NCBI RefSeq assembly: GCF_016598475.1
Contig: NZ_JAEMUX010000047.1
Coordinates: forward strand, 1 to 64,000
Reading direction: 5' to 3'
DNA: 64,000 bases
Source of the DNA: Streptomyces adelaidensis
Lineage (GTDB): Bacteria; Actinomycetota; Actinomycetes; Streptomycetales; Streptomycetaceae
Part shown: one piece after another, positions 8,078 to 16,830 of the stretch
Layout: each line of letters opens with the position of its first letter
How positions within the stretch are numbered: position 1 is the first letter of the stretch
Translations under genes and position numbers: made by a program
The notes under the pieces: generated by a model
Databases searched by the model: none
What the model saw: the letters and a program-made list of their open reading frames with translations, nothing else
What the model was told of the DNA's origin: nothing

Positions 8078-11000
8078 ATGGATGCCTTGAGTTACGACTC
8101 AGGGGCACGCACAGCCTTCGCGGAGCGTCTCGCGCTGCTCTACAAGGAAGCGGGCAATCCTCCCCTCAAAAGCGTCGCGGAGTCGGTCGTCCGGCTCAAG
8201 CGGGTCGACGAACGCGGGCGGCCCGTACGGGTTTCCGCCCAGCGGATCAGTGACTGGCGGCGGGCCAAGAACGTGCCCGCGAACTTCGCCGCCCTCGCCG
8301 CCGTACTGCAGGTGCTGATCCCCGAGGCGCGGCGGGCGCGGCCCGCTCCGGTGTCCAAGGGGCTGTACGACATGGGCCAGTGGCAGCGGCTGTGGGAGCA
8401 GGCGCTCGCCGACCCCGCCGGTGAGCGCCCGGCGGTCGCCGGGTCCGCCCCCGGAGAGGACGAGCAGCAACCGCCGGCCGAGGGACCGTCCGTGCCGGGC
8501 GGCGTCTGCCCCTACCGGGGACTGGCCTCGTACCGGCAGCAGGACGCCCGCTGGTTCTTCGGGCGAGAGCGCAGCACCGACGCCCTCGTCGCCCAGTTGC
8601 GCGCGGCGGAGCGGACGGGTGGCCTGGTCATGCTCGTGGGCGCCTCGGGCGCCGGGAAGTCCTCCCTGCTGAACGCCGGTCTGGTGCCCGCGGTGCGCGA
8701 CGGCGCCCTCGGCGGCAGCGGGGCGGGCGAGGTGCTGCAGCTCGTGCCGGGAGCCGATCCGCTCGGGGAGCTGACCCGGCGGATACCGGAGCTGGGGCGG
8801 GTCGTGTCCGCCGCGTACGAGCCCGGTACGCCGTTGTTCGCCGAGGCGGTGCGGGAGGCCATCGGGGCGTGGGCGCGTACGCGGGCGCGGGCGGCGGGAG
8901 CGGGGGCGCGCGACGAGACGTCCGCCTCCATCCCCGGCTCCACCACCCCCACCACCCGCCCCGTCCTCATCGTCGATCAGTTCGAGGAAACCTTCACCCT
9001 CTCCGCCGACGAGGCCGACCGGCGCACCTTCGTCCAGCTCCTCAGTGCGGCCTGCACACCAGGCACTCCCAGCAGTCCGGACGGTCCGGACGGTCCGGGC
9101 ACTCCGCACGAACCGGCCCCCGTCCTCGTAGTCCTCGGTGTCCGTGCCGACTTCTACGAGCAGTGCCTCGGGTATCCCGAGCTGGCGGACGCGTTGCAGC
9201 ATCGGCACATGGTGCTCGGGCCGTTGACCGTCGCCGAGCTGCGGGAGGCGGTGACGGGGCCGGCCAAGGCGGTGGGGCTGGAGCTGGAGCCGGGGCTGGC
9301 GGAGCTGATCGTGCGCGAGGTGAGCGCGGACGGGCCGAGGGGGGCGCACGACGCGGGCGGGCTGCCCCTGCTGTCGCACGCGCTGCTCGTGACCTGGCAG
9401 CGGCGGAAGGCCGGGCGGCTGACGCTGGCCGGGTACCGGGCGTCGGGCGGTATCCAGGGCGCGGTGGCGGCGACCGCTGAGCAGGCCTGGTCGGGGCTGG
9501 ACCCGGCGGCCCGGACGGCGGCGCGGCTGCTTCTGCTGCGGCTGGTCCGGCTGGGCGAGGACACACAGGCCACACGGCGGCGCGGCACGCGGCGGCAGCT
9601 GGCGGACGGGTCGGCGGACCCGGACAAGACGGAGGAGTCGCTGGAGGCGCTGGTCCGCGCCCGGTTGGTGACGCTCGACTCGGAGACCGTGGAGATCACC
9701 CACGAGGCACTGCTGCACGCCTGGCCCCGGCTGCGGGGCTGGATAGACGAGGGGCGCAACGACCATCTGCTGCGGCAGCGGCTGGAGGAGGACGGCCGGG
9801 CCTGGGAGGACTCCGAGCGGGACACCTCGCTGCTCTACCGGGGCTCACGCCTCGAACAGGCCCACACCTGGGCGAAGTCCGCCGGGAACACCTTCCTGAC
9901 CCGGAGCGCGGTGGAGTTCCTGGCCGCCTCGGTCCGGCTGCGCCGGCGTACCGTCTGGATCAGCCGGAGTGCCGTGGCGGCGCTGGTGGTGCTCTCCCTG
10001 GTGGCCGTCGGCTCGGCGGTGGTGGCGTGGCAGCAGCGCAACGACGCGGTGTTCGAACAGGTGGTCGCCGAGGCCGATCGGGTCCAGTACACGGACCCGT
10101 CGCTGTCCGCCCAGCTCGACCTGGTGGCGCACAGGCTGCGGCCGGACGACGAGGGCACGAACAACCGGCTCGTCTCGATCGTCAACGCGCCCCTGGCCAC
10201 CCCGCTCCTCGGCCACGGCGGCGCCGTCTACCTCACCTCCTTCAGCCCGGACGGCAAGCGCCTGGCCACCGCCAGCTACGACCGGACCGTACGGCTGTGG
10301 GACGTGGCGGACCCGTCCCGGCCCAAGGCCCTGGGCAAGCCGCTGACCGGGCACACGAGCTGGGTGAGCACCGCTGTCTTCGGTCCGGACAGCCGTACGC
10401 TCGCCAGCGCCGGCGACGACGGCACGATCCGGCTGTGGGACGTACGGGACCCGGGTGCCGCGCGGACGCTCGGCGCGCCGCTGACCGGGCACGACGGCAC
10501 GATCTATCTGCTCGCCTTCTCCCCGGACGGGAAGACGCTGGCATCCGTGGGTGAGGACCGCACCGTCCGGCTGTGGGACGTGAGCGACCCGGCGCACGCG
10601 ACGGCGCTCGGCGCGCCGCTCACCGGGCACACCGCTCCCGTACGCGCCGTCGCGTTCAGTCCCGACGGGAAGACGCTGGCGACCGGGGGCGACGACGACA
10701 CCGTCCGTCTGTGGGACATGGCCGATCCGCGTGATCCGGCGCCGCTCGGCACCGCGCTCGAAGGCCATACGGGCCTGGTGCACTCCGTGGCCTTCAGTCC
10801 CGACGGGAAGACGCTGGCCAGCGGCAGCTCCGACAACACGGTCCGGCTCTGGGACGTTGCCGATCCGCGGCACGCGAGTGCGCTCGGCTCACCGCTGACC
10901 GGGCACACCGGACCCATCTGGTCGGTGGCCTTCAGTCCCGACGGGGGTCTGCTCGCCGCCGCCAGCGCGGACAGTACGGCGAGCCTGTGGAACGTCGACG

Positions 11001-12178
11001 ACCCGGCGTTCCCCTCGCAGGTCGGCGAGCCGCTCGCCGGGGCCAGCGGGGAGATGTACGCCCTGGGTTTCAGTCCCGACGGCCGGACCCTCGCCACCGG
11101 GAGCGGCGACAGCAAGATCCGGCTGTGGTCGATACCGGCCTCGGACGTGGTCGGCCAGAACGGGGTGTTCCGCCCGGACGGGCAGGTGCTCGCCACGGCC
11201 GGGCGCGACGGCCGGATCCGGCTGTGGAACGTGCGGGAGCCCGGCCGGCCCGTACGGCTGAGCCAACCGTTCATGGCCAAGGACGGCGGCAACCGCACCC
11301 TGACCTTCTCCCCCGACGGCCGCACGCTCGCGGTCGTGGCCGGAAACCGGGTGCTGCGCCTGTGGGACGTCAGCGATCCCACCCACCCGGTCCCCCACGG
11401 GTCGCCCGTCACACTGCGGACCCGCTACGCCGACGCGATGACCTACAGCCCGGACGGGCGCACGCTGGCCACCCCCTACGACGATCACACCATCCAGCTG
11501 TGGAACGTCAGCGACCCGTCCCGGCCCGTGCCGCTCGGCAGGCGGCTCAGCGGCCACAAGGGCTATCTCCTCTCCCTCGTCTTCAGCCCGGACGGCCGCA
11601 CGCTCATCAGCGGCAGCGCGGACGGCACCATCCGTCTGTGGAACGTGGCCGATCCGGACCGCGCCACCCGGCTCGGCGAACCCCTCACCGACCACCGCGG
11701 CCCGGTCAACACCCTCGCCCTCAGCCCGGACGGCAGGACCCTGGCCAGCGGCAGCGACGACGACACGGTCCGCCTGTGGAACGTCGGCGACCCACGCGAC
11801 GCGACCCGGCTGGGCTCCGCCCTCACCGGCCACACCGAGGCGGTCGTGTCGCTGACCTTCAGCCGGGACGGCAGGACACTGGCCAGCGGCGGCAACGACA
11901 ACACCGTCCGCCTGTGGGACGTCACCGACCCCGCCGACGCCTCCCCCATCGGCCAGTCGATGAGCCCCCACGCCAGGACCGGCAACTTCCTCTCCTTCAG
12001 CCCCAGGAGCCACATGCTCGGGGTCTCCAGCGGCGCGGACACCGTACGGCTGTGGAATCTGGACGCCGACGAGGCCGTACAGCACATCTGCGGGACGACC
12101 CGCGGGGTGCTCACCCGGGAGAAATGGGACGAATATCTGCCCCGGTTGCCGTACGAACCGCCGTGCGGTGAGCGCTGA
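8078..12178 (+). CDS. HTH - nSTAND1-type NTPase - membrane helix - WD40 protein
   Basis: A 1,366-aa signalling ATPase. An N-terminal helical HTH-like region (about residues 10-90, SAQRISDWRRAKNVPANFAAL) is followed by the STAND NTPase core opening CPYRGLASYRQQDARWFFGRE, with Walker A VGASGAGKSS (near 190-196) and Walker B PVLIVDQFEE. A winged-helix end (TLDSETVEITHEALLHAWPRL) precedes one transmembrane helix (around 626-651, SAVAALVVLSLVAVGSAVVA). The C-terminal half carries about fourteen WD40 repeats of the FSPDGKTLASGS...TVRLWDV type, enough for two seven-bladed propellers; repeat 8 is shortened. ATG 8078 follows GGGAAAGG at 6 nt. STAND proteins are ligand-triggered switches; the WD40 part is probably the sensor and lies across the membrane from the ATPase. 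It is monocistronic. Confidence 0.93.
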   Translation: MDALSYDSGARTAFAERLALLYKEAGNPPLKSVAESVVRLKRVDERGRPVRVSAQRISDWRRAKNVPANFAALAAVLQVLIPEARRARPAPVSKGLYDMGQWQRLWEQALADPAGERPAVAGSAPGEDEQQPPAEGPSVPGGVCPYRGLASYRQQDARWFFGRERSTDALVAQLRAAERTGGLVMLVGASGAGKSSLLNAGLVPAVRDGALGGSGAGEVLQLVPGADPLGELTRRIPELGRVVSAAYEPGTPLFAEAVREAIGAWARTRARAAGAGARDETSASIPGSTTPTTRPVLIVDQFEETFTLSADEADRRTFVQLLSAACTPGTPSSPDGPDGPGTPHEPAPVLVVLGVRADFYEQCLGYPELADALQHRHMVLGPLTVAELREAVTGPAKAVGLELEPGLAELIVREVSADGPRGAHDAGGLPLLSHALLVTWQRRKAGRLTLAGYRASGGIQGAVAATAEQAWSGLDPAARTAARLLLLRLVRLGEDTQATRRRGTRRQLADGSADPDKTEESLEALVRARLVTLDSETVEITHEALLHAWPRLRGWIDEGRNDHLLRQRLEEDGRAWEDSERDTSLLYRGSRLEQAHTWAKSAGNTFLTRSAVEFLAASVRLRRRTVWISRSAVAALVVLSLVAVGSAVVAWQQRNDAVFEQVVAEADRVQYTDPSLSAQLDLVAHRLRPDDEGTNNRLVSIVNAPLATPLLGHGGAVYLTSFSPDGKRLATASYDRTVRLWDVADPSRPKALGKPLTGHTSWVSTAVFGPDSRTLASAGDDGTIRLWDVRDPGAARTLGAPLTGHDGTIYLLAFSPDGKTLASVGEDRTVRLWDVSDPAHATALGAPLTGHTAPVRAVAFSPDGKTLATGGDDDTVRLWDMADPRDPAPLGTALEGHTGLVHSVAFSPDGKTLASGSSDNTVRLWDVADPRHASALGSPLTGHTGPIWSVAFSPDGGLLAAASADSTASLWNVDDPAFPSQVGEPLAGASGEMYALGFSPDGRTLATGSGDSKIRLWSIPASDVVGQNGVFRPDGQVLATAGRDGRIRLWNVREPGRPVRLSQPFMAKDGGNRTLTFSPDGRTLAVVAGNRVLRLWDVSDPTHPVPHGSPVTLRTRYADAMTYSPDGRTLATPYDDHTIQLWNVSDPSRPVPLGRRLSGHKGYLLSLVFSPDGRTLISGSADGTIRLWNVADPDRATRLGEPLTDHRGPVNTLALSPDGRTLASGSDDDTVRLWNVGDPRDATRLGSALTGHTEAVVSLTFSRDGRTLASGGNDNTVRLWDVTDPADASPIGQSMSPHARTGNFLSFSPRSHMLGVSSGADTVRLWNLDADEAVQHICGTTRGVLTREKWDEYLPRLPYEPPCGER

Positions 12179-12201
12179 CGTGTACGTGATACCGATCACA
12201 A

Positions 12202-12222
12202 CTGCTCGACGTACCCGAGCAG
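12202..12222 (+). terminator. Hairpin after the WD40 gene
   Basis: CTGCTCG/CGAGCAG stem, 24 bp after the stop codon, followed by TCTGCTCCCG. Confidence 0.6.
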
Positions 12223-12264
12223 TCTGCTCCCGTCGCGCGGGCAGCCTTGTTAGCCTTGGCCATA

Positions 12265-12304
12265 GCCCGGTCGCTGGTGCATCCCCCGTCGCCAGCGACC
12301 GGGC
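12265..12304 (+). terminator. Second, stronger hairpin
   Basis: A perfect 13-bp stem GCCCGGTCGCTGG/CCAGCGACCGGGC followed by GCTTTGCG. With the preceding hairpin it forms a double terminator isolating the WD40 gene from the glycosyltransferase gene. Confidence 0.7.
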
Positions 12305-12325
12305 GCTTTGCGTGGCGTTCGACGG

Positions 12326-13129
12326 ATGGTGGGTGGTTCAGCCGTGACCCGGCGCATCGTCGTCGTCACCGCCGTCCACGCCCCCTCGGCCCCGTTCCTC
12401 ACCGAGGCGCACAAGTCGCTGTGCGAGCAGGAGTTACCGCGCGGCTGGGACTGGCACTGGGTGATCCAGGAGGACGGCACCTCGGCCGACGTCGTCCCGT
12501 ACGTTCCCGACGACGACCGCGTGACCTTCCGCCAGGGCCGCCCCGGCGGGCCCGGAGTCGCCCGCACCATGGCCCTCTCGCAGGCCGACGGCGCGTACGT
12601 GAAGGTCCTGGACGCCGACGACCGGCTCACCCCGGGCACGCTCGCCCGCGATCTGGCCGCCCTCGAAGCGGACCACAGCATCGGCTGGGCCACCTCACGC
12701 GTCCTGGACGTCCTGCCCGACGGCTCCACCGTCGGCTTTCCCGGCGACCCCGGGCACGGCCCGATCGAACGGGGGTCCGTCTTGGGCCACTGGACGGCGC
12801 ACGGCTTTCTCGCGCCCGTCCACCCCGCGACACTCTTCGTCCGCCGCCAGCTCGCCCTCGCCCTCGGCGGCTGGATGGCCCTCCCGGCCTCCGAGGACAC
12901 CGGCCTGCTCCTCGCGCTCGACTCCGTGAGCCGAGGCTGGTTCTCGGCCGAGGTCGGCCTCCTCTACCGCAAGTGGGAGGGCCAGGCGACCGGCCAGAGC
13001 GCCCACACCGACTCCACCGAGCGGAACGCCCGGATGGCGGTGATAGAGGCCAGGGCCCGCGCCCTCGCGAACTTCCGCTGGAGCTACCCGGACCGCCTCG
13101 AAGCGGTGGGCGCCGGCACAGGGCGGTGA
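12326..13129 (+). CDS. Family 2-like glycosyltransferase
   Basis: A GT-A type transferase of about 267 aa. The beta-strand TRRIVVVTAVHAPSAPFLTEA is followed by the sugar-nucleotide region GGPGVARTMALSQADGAYVKVLDADDRLTPG, with the DxD-like metal motif DADD. An acidic catalytic candidate lies in PASEDTGLLLAL. No membrane segment is seen, so it is probably cytoplasmic or peripheral. Several starts are possible (ATG 12326, GTG 12344); none has a strong ribosome site. The acceptor is unknown and no glycan genes adjoin it. Confidence 0.78.
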   Translation: MVGGSAVTRRIVVVTAVHAPSAPFLTEAHKSLCEQELPRGWDWHWVIQEDGTSADVVPYVPDDDRVTFRQGRPGGPGVARTMALSQADGAYVKVLDADDRLTPGTLARDLAALEADHSIGWATSRVLDVLPDGSTVGFPGDPGHGPIERGSVLGHWTAHGFLAPVHPATLFVRRQLALALGGWMALPASEDTGLLLALDSVSRGWFSAEVGLLYRKWEGQATGQSAHTDSTERNARMAVIEARARALANFRWSYPDRLEAVGAGTGR

Positions 13130-13159
13130 CGGTTCGCCGCCGGACCGCTCGCTCGACCG

Positions 13160-13654
13160 CTACCGGTCACCGCCGGACGCGGTGAGCCAGTGGGCGACCC
13201 TGCGGACGGTCGTCTCGTCCAGCCCGTCCACGACCGCCCGTACGGCGGCCAGGTCGTCCGGCCCGAGGTCGTACAGCCCCGCCTTGCTCAGCCCGGCCAT
13301 GAGCACCTGCTGCCGTCGGCCGGTCATCCGCTCCTCGAACTTGCCGGGTGCGGCGCCGGGGGCCTTGGCCTCTACGGCCTGGGGCTGCGGCGCGGCGACG
13401 GCCGACGGGTCGTGCCGCTCCCACTGCCCGTCCTCCCCCTCCCCGCCCTTGGGGCCCCACAGCGTGACGGCCGGATCCTCACCGCGCGCCCGCAGCGTCT
13501 GGCTCATCTCCCCCATCGCGTACACCACGGGGAAGCGGTACGGCGACTGGGCGCCCACCCGCCAGGAGGCCGAGGAGGGCTGGTAGAACATCGCGACCCA
13601 GCGCGGGGTGCCGGGGGGCTGCGGACTGTCGGGGCGGGTCTGCACGGCGCTCAT
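13160..13654 (-). CDS. Conserved hypothetical protein
   Basis: A 164-aa soluble protein. The N-terminal half (PRWVAMFYQPSSASWRVG, then FPVVYAMGEMSQTLRARG) and the helical C-terminal end (LSKAGLYDLGPDDLAAVRAV, VRRVAHWL) have normal coding character, linked by an Ala/Pro-rich stretch. I do not recognise a family. It converges on the glycosyltransferase gene (30 bp apart). Confidence 0.7.
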   Translation of the reverse strand: MSAVQTRPDSPQPPGTPRWVAMFYQPSSASWRVGAQSPYRFPVVYAMGEMSQTLRARGEDPAVTLWGPKGGEGEDGQWERHDPSAVAAPQPQAVEAKAPGAAPGKFEERMTGRRQQVLMAGLSKAGLYDLGPDDLAAVRAVVDGLDETTVRRVAHWLTASGGDR

Positions 13655-13743
13655 CCCTGCTCATCCCTTCGCGGTACGGCGTTACGGCTGACGGTATCTG
13701 ACGGGCCGTCAGCTAGCCAGGGTGCGTGGCGGCAACACGACCG

Positions 13744-14493
13744 TCAGCCGTTCCAGGCCTCGTCGTACGGGTCCTGCGGGGCCTTGACCGGCTTGGTGGT
13801 GGTGACGTCGAGGAAGGGGACGGCGGTGCCGTTGACCGGGTCCTTGGTCTGTTTGGGGGTGTAGGTGCCGGTGACCTCGATCCAGGTGTCGGGGCGGAGG
13901 ACGGCCGGGAGTTCGCCGGAGAGGGCGATCTTGACGGGCTGGGCGTCGGCGGCGCAGCAGTTGAGGGCCATGCGGACGAGGTACGGGGTGCCGGCGCCGT
14001 CCAGGGCGAGGAAGCCGGTGACCTTGAGCGGGCGGCCGGCGAGGGCGCGGCCCTTGTCGTAGACCGCGCGGCCCGCGTAGTCGGCGACGCTGAGGCGGAG
14101 GGTGCCGTCGGCGGGGAGCGTGGGGTAGCCCCAGGGCTGTTGCTGGAGGGCCGCGCCGGTGCGCATGGCGGTGTAGGAGCCGACGGCGGGCGGGGCGACC
14201 AGGACGAGGGCGAGGAGGGGGAGGACGAGGAGCCAGGAGACTCGGGGTTCGTGGTGTGCGTGGGCTTGCTCGTGCTCGTGGCCCTGGGTCTGGGTCTGGG
14301 CTTGGCTGTGGCGGGTGGTCCGGCGGTCGTACCAGAGCGTCGCGATCGCCACGGCTATCAGCACCACGCCCGCGCTGATCAGCAGCGGCTGCAGGCCGGC
14401 CTTGACGTAGCGGAGATAGAGGTCGGTGAAGCCGGCGTGGAGGAGGGCGCCGCCGGTGAGGAGGAGGACGACGGTCTGGGCCTGGCGGTTCAC
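13744..14493 (-). CDS. YcgQ/TIGR03943-type membrane protein, partner of the DUF318 permease
   Basis: A 249-aa protein with two N-terminal membrane helices (TVVLLLTGGALLHAGFTDLY and LLISAGVVLIAVAIATLWY), a His-rich linker (HSQAQTQTQGHEHEQAHAHH), a third helix and a C-terminal extracytoplasmic domain with the pair NCCAAD typical of this family. The His stretch and paired cysteines suit metal binding. Its GTG start overlaps the permease stop by 4 nt, so the two are translationally coupled and probably form one complex. The Zur-like site upstream of the permease suggests a role under zinc shortage; the transported species is not established. Confidence 0.82.
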   Translation of the reverse strand: MNRQAQTVVLLLTGGALLHAGFTDLYLRYVKAGLQPLLISAGVVLIAVAIATLWYDRRTTRHSQAQTQTQGHEHEQAHAHHEPRVSWLLVLPLLALVLVAPPAVGSYTAMRTGAALQQQPWGYPTLPADGTLRLSVADYAGRAVYDKGRALAGRPLKVTGFLALDGAGTPYLVRMALNCCAADAQPVKIALSGELPAVLRPDTWIEVTGTYTPKQTKDPVNGTAVPFLDVTTTKPVKAPQDPYDEAWNG

Positions 14494-15518
14494 AGGAGCA
14501 CCGCCCCGACGAGGGCCGACACCAAGATCGCGAGGGCGAACGTGGCGGGGGCGAAGCGGAGCGCGAAGGCGCGGCCGAAGGTGGCGGTCTGCATGGCGAA
14601 GAGTTTCAGGTCGATCATCGGGCCGACGACCAGGAAGGCCAGCCGGGAGGTCAGGGAGAACTGGGTCAGCGAGGCGGCCACGAACGCGTCCGCCTCGGAG
14701 CAGATCGAGAGCAGTACGGCCAGGACCGCCAGGGCGAGAATCGCGATGAGCGGGTGGTCGGCGGCGGCGTTCAGCCAGCTCGCCGGGACGACCGCCTTGA
14801 GCGTGGCCGCCGCCATCGCGCCGACCACCAGGAACCCGCCCGCGTGCATCACGTCGTGCCGTACCGAGCCCCAGAAGGCCGCACCCTTGCTCTGGCCCTC
14901 GTAGGACGGGCGCTCCGGCGGGCGCATCCACTCGCCGCGGCCCACCCGTTGCCACAGCCAGCCCATCGCGCACGCCACCAGCAGGCTCGCCACGAATCTG
15001 GCCAGCACCATCTCGGGGTTCCCCGGGAACGCGACGGCGGTCGCGGTCAGCACGATCGGGTTGATCGCCGGGGCGGAGAGGAGGAAGGCGAGCGCCGCCG
15101 TGGGCGTCACACCCCGGCGCACCAGCGCACCCGCCACCGGCACCGAGGCGCACTCGCAGCCCGGCAGCACGACACCGGCCAGGCCCGCCGCCGGCACCGC
15201 CAGCGCGGGGCGCTTCGGTAGGGCGCGGGCGAAGAACGACGCCGGCACGAACACCGCGATCACCGCCGACAGCAGTACGCCCAGCACCAGGAACGGCAGG
15301 GCCTGGACGACCACCGCCACGAACACGGTCATCCAGCTCTGCGTCACGGGGGCGTCCAGCAGGCCGCGCAGGGGGTCCTGGGCGACGACCGCCAGGATCA
15401 GCAGCATGGTGAGGACGAGGGGGGCGTCGAGGTGTCGGCTGCGGTGGGGCGAGTCGGGTGAGTCCGGTGAGTCGGGTGAGTCCGGTGTGCGGGGGGCTTC
15501 TTCCTTGGTCATGACCAC
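14490..15518 (-). CDS. DUF318/YcgR-type permease
   Basis: An integral membrane permease with about eight to ten hydrophobic segments (for example LVLTMLLILAVVAQDPLR and LPFLVLGVLLSAVIAVFVP) and the family signature LPGCECASVPVAG. The frame is open up to an ATG at 15653, but that start lies inside the Zur box. GTG 15518 with GGAGG about 11 nt upstream is preferred; ATG 15584 and ATG 15512 are alternatives. The N-terminal tail carries a repeated Asp-Ser-Pro unit from a 9-bp DNA repeat. It is the first gene of a two-gene operon and is divergent from L32. Confidence 0.82.
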   Translation of the reverse strand: MVMTKEEAPRTPDSPDSPDSPDSPHRSRHLDAPLVLTMLLILAVVAQDPLRGLLDAPVTQSWMTVFVAVVVQALPFLVLGVLLSAVIAVFVPASFFARALPKRPALAVPAAGLAGVVLPGCECASVPVAGALVRRGVTPTAALAFLLSAPAINPIVLTATAVAFPGNPEMVLARFVASLLVACAMGWLWQRVGRGEWMRPPERPSYEGQSKGAAFWGSVRHDVMHAGGFLVVGAMAAATLKAVVPASWLNAAADHPLIAILALAVLAVLLSICSEADAFVAASLTQFSLTSRLAFLVVGPMIDLKLFAMQTATFGRAFALRFAPATFALAILVSALVGAVLL

Positions 15519-15637
15519 GGGGGACGGTACCTCCGTATGGAACGGCTGGGCTGTGCGGGCTGGTTCGCCCTTGTCTGTGGTCATACGGCTGGCGGGGCGG
15601 GGTTGCTCATGGCCGGTGCGCCGACCCTTCTTCGTAA

Positions 15638-15652
15638 TGGAATCCATTTTCA
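15638..15652. promoter_or_regulatory. Zur box between the permease and L32 genes
   Basis: TGGAATCCATTTTCA resembles the Streptomyces Zur operator TGAAAATCATTTTCA, with an exact right arm. It is centred about 53 bp before the L32 start and 127 bp before the chosen permease start, so one site could repress both divergent units when zinc is plentiful. Confidence 0.7.
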
Positions 15653-15697
15653 TGTAGCGTCTCGGGGAGTCGCCTGTCGTTCGTCGAGGAGAGTGCC

Positions 15698-15868
15698 ATG
15701 GCCGTACCCAAGCGGAAGATGTCCCGCAGCAACACCCGCCACCGCCGCGCCCAGTGGAAGGCGAGCACCCCGCAGCTGGTGCCGTTCACGGTCGACGGCG
15801 CCACTTATCTCGTACCGCAGCGGCTACTGAAGGCGTACGAGCGCGGGCTGATCCAGCCCACGGGCTGA
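15698..15868 (+). CDS. rpmF: Ribosomal protein bL32, zinc-independent (C-minus) form
   Basis: A 56-aa protein with the invariant opening MAVPKRKMSRSNTRHRRAQW of L32. It contains no cysteine, so the zinc ribbon of the standard paralogue is missing. Such C-minus copies replace zinc-bearing ribosomal proteins during zinc starvation and free the metal. GAGGAGAG lies 4-11 nt before the ATG. The Zur-like site directly upstream and the cobW remnant 15 bp downstream fit this role. Confidence 0.93.
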   Translation: MAVPKRKMSRSNTRHRRAQWKASTPQLVPFTVDGATYLVPQRLLKAYERGLIQPTG

Positions 15869-15883
15869 GGGCCGGATCAGGTC

Positions 15884-16282
15884 ATGGCCTACGAACGGCT
15901 CCCCGTCACCGTGCTCTCCGGTTTCCTCGGCGCGGGCAGGACCACCCTTCCCAACCATGCCCTCGCCAACCGCGAGGGGCTGCGGGTGGCGGTCATCGTC
16001 AATGACATGAGCGAGGTCAACATCGACGCGGCCCTCGTGCGCGGCGGCGAGGCCGCGCTGTCGTGCACGAAGGAGCGGCTGGTCGAGATGACCAACGGCT
16101 GCATCTGCTGCACCCTGCGCGACGATCTGCTGGAGGAGGTGGACCGACTGGCCCGCGAGGGCCGTTTCGACTACCTGCTCATCGAGAGCAGCGGAATCTC
16201 GGAGCAGATACCTCACTCACACCCGCAACCGGCGATGGCCCACACGAGGATCCCACCCAGGCCGAACAGCACAGCGAGGTAG
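15884..16282 (+). pseudogene. CobW/G3E GTPase (zinc chaperone family), C-terminally truncated
   Basis: About the first 107 residues match the N-terminal GTPase half of a CobW-family metal chaperone: P-loop region GFLGAGRTTLPNH, metal motif NGCICCTLRDDL and YLLIESSGISE. Homology stops at about 16204, and 25 unrelated residues run to a stop at 16282; the normal protein is several times longer. The P-loop lysine is replaced by arginine (GAGRTT for GAGKTT) and a leucine by proline, so even the remaining part should not hydrolyse GTP normally. It follows L32 by 15 bp in the same unit. The break marks the left edge of the 16.2-19.9 kb insert. Confidence 0.88.
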
Positions 16283-16311
16283 CCGACGAGGAACCGGCGA
16301 TCAGGCTTCAC
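16213..16311 (-). CDS. 32-aa single-helix membrane peptide
   Basis: A very small protein: a basic start (VKPDRR) followed by one membrane helix, FLVGYLAVLFGLGGILVWAI, and a cysteine-containing tail, AGCGCE. GTG 16311 is preceded by AAGGAG. It is the last gene of the small-gene chain and ends within 10 bp of the cobW break. No family is assigned. The good ribosome site and clean helix make it credible despite its size. Confidence 0.6.
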   Translation of the reverse strand: MKPDRRFLVGYLAVLFGLGGILVWAIAGCGCE

Positions 16312-16480
16312 TACAGGTCTCCTTGGTAGCGCGGATGTACGTGGGGAGCCCCTTGATGAAGTGAGTGACCCGCCGGACAGCGGCGGCGGGTCACCGGCCA
16401 CCCGACCCCTCAGTGAGGGGCGATCCCCCGGGCGGCCCGAATCCCGGCACCGGCCACCCAAGAGGGCCGGCGCCGGGGAG

Positions 16481-16639
16481 TCAGTGGCGGAGGGAGATCG
16501 GGGCGGGCTGTGTCGGGGGCTGGGGGCACAGCTCCGCGTGGAGATAGACCGTGGGGGCAGCGCCTGTTCCCGAGTCCGGGACGTACGTCGTGTGCTCCTC
16601 GTCGCCCCGGATCGGCTTCTGGCAGCGTCCGCAGATCAT
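16481..16639 (-). CDS. 52-aa zinc-ribbon-like protein
   Basis: Begins MICGRCQKPIRGDEEH, a CxxC knuckle, with a third cysteine further on (LHAELCPQ); such mini-ribbons are common among Streptomyces phage- and island-encoded proteins. AAGGAGGG lies just before the ATG, which overlaps the preceding gene's stop by 4 nt. It probably binds zinc; partner unknown. Confidence 0.7.
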   Translation of the reverse strand: MICGRCQKPIRGDEEHTTYVPDSGTGAAPTVYLHAELCPQPPTQPAPISLRH

Positions 16640-16830
16640 GTGCCCTCCTTGCGGGCCGCGCGCCGCGCCGCCCTATGGGCCTCGATCAGGCGGTCGCCAT
16701 TGATGCACATGCCGTTGCCGAGCTTGATGCCCTTGTCCCGTATCAGCTTGCAGGCCCAGCAGGCCGCAGCGTGCTTGATCAGCTCCCCGTACGCCGCCTG
16801 CACGGCGGGCGTGGAGTCGACTGACGTCAT
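16636..16830 (-). CDS. 64-aa cysteine-containing small protein
   Basis: A helical protein with CWACKLIRDKGIKLGNGMC, three cysteines that could form a zinc site, and a basic tail (EAHRAARRAARKEGT). Both ends overlap neighbours by ATGA junctions (16827-16830 and 16636-16639), so translation is coupled. Function not recognised. Confidence 0.7.
   Translation of the reverse strand: MTSVDSTPAVQAAYGELIKHAAACWACKLIRDKGIKLGNGMCINGDRLIEAHRAARRAARKEGT

Noticed and set aside
7638..8108. A 156-codon minus-strand frame upstream of the WD40 gene
   Set aside because: Weak coding character, no ribosome site and no family resemblance; the region is treated as gene-free.
8099..9766. A 555-codon minus-strand frame
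   Set aside because: Antisense to the STAND ATPase domain; Pro/Arg/Gly-rich without any fold signature.
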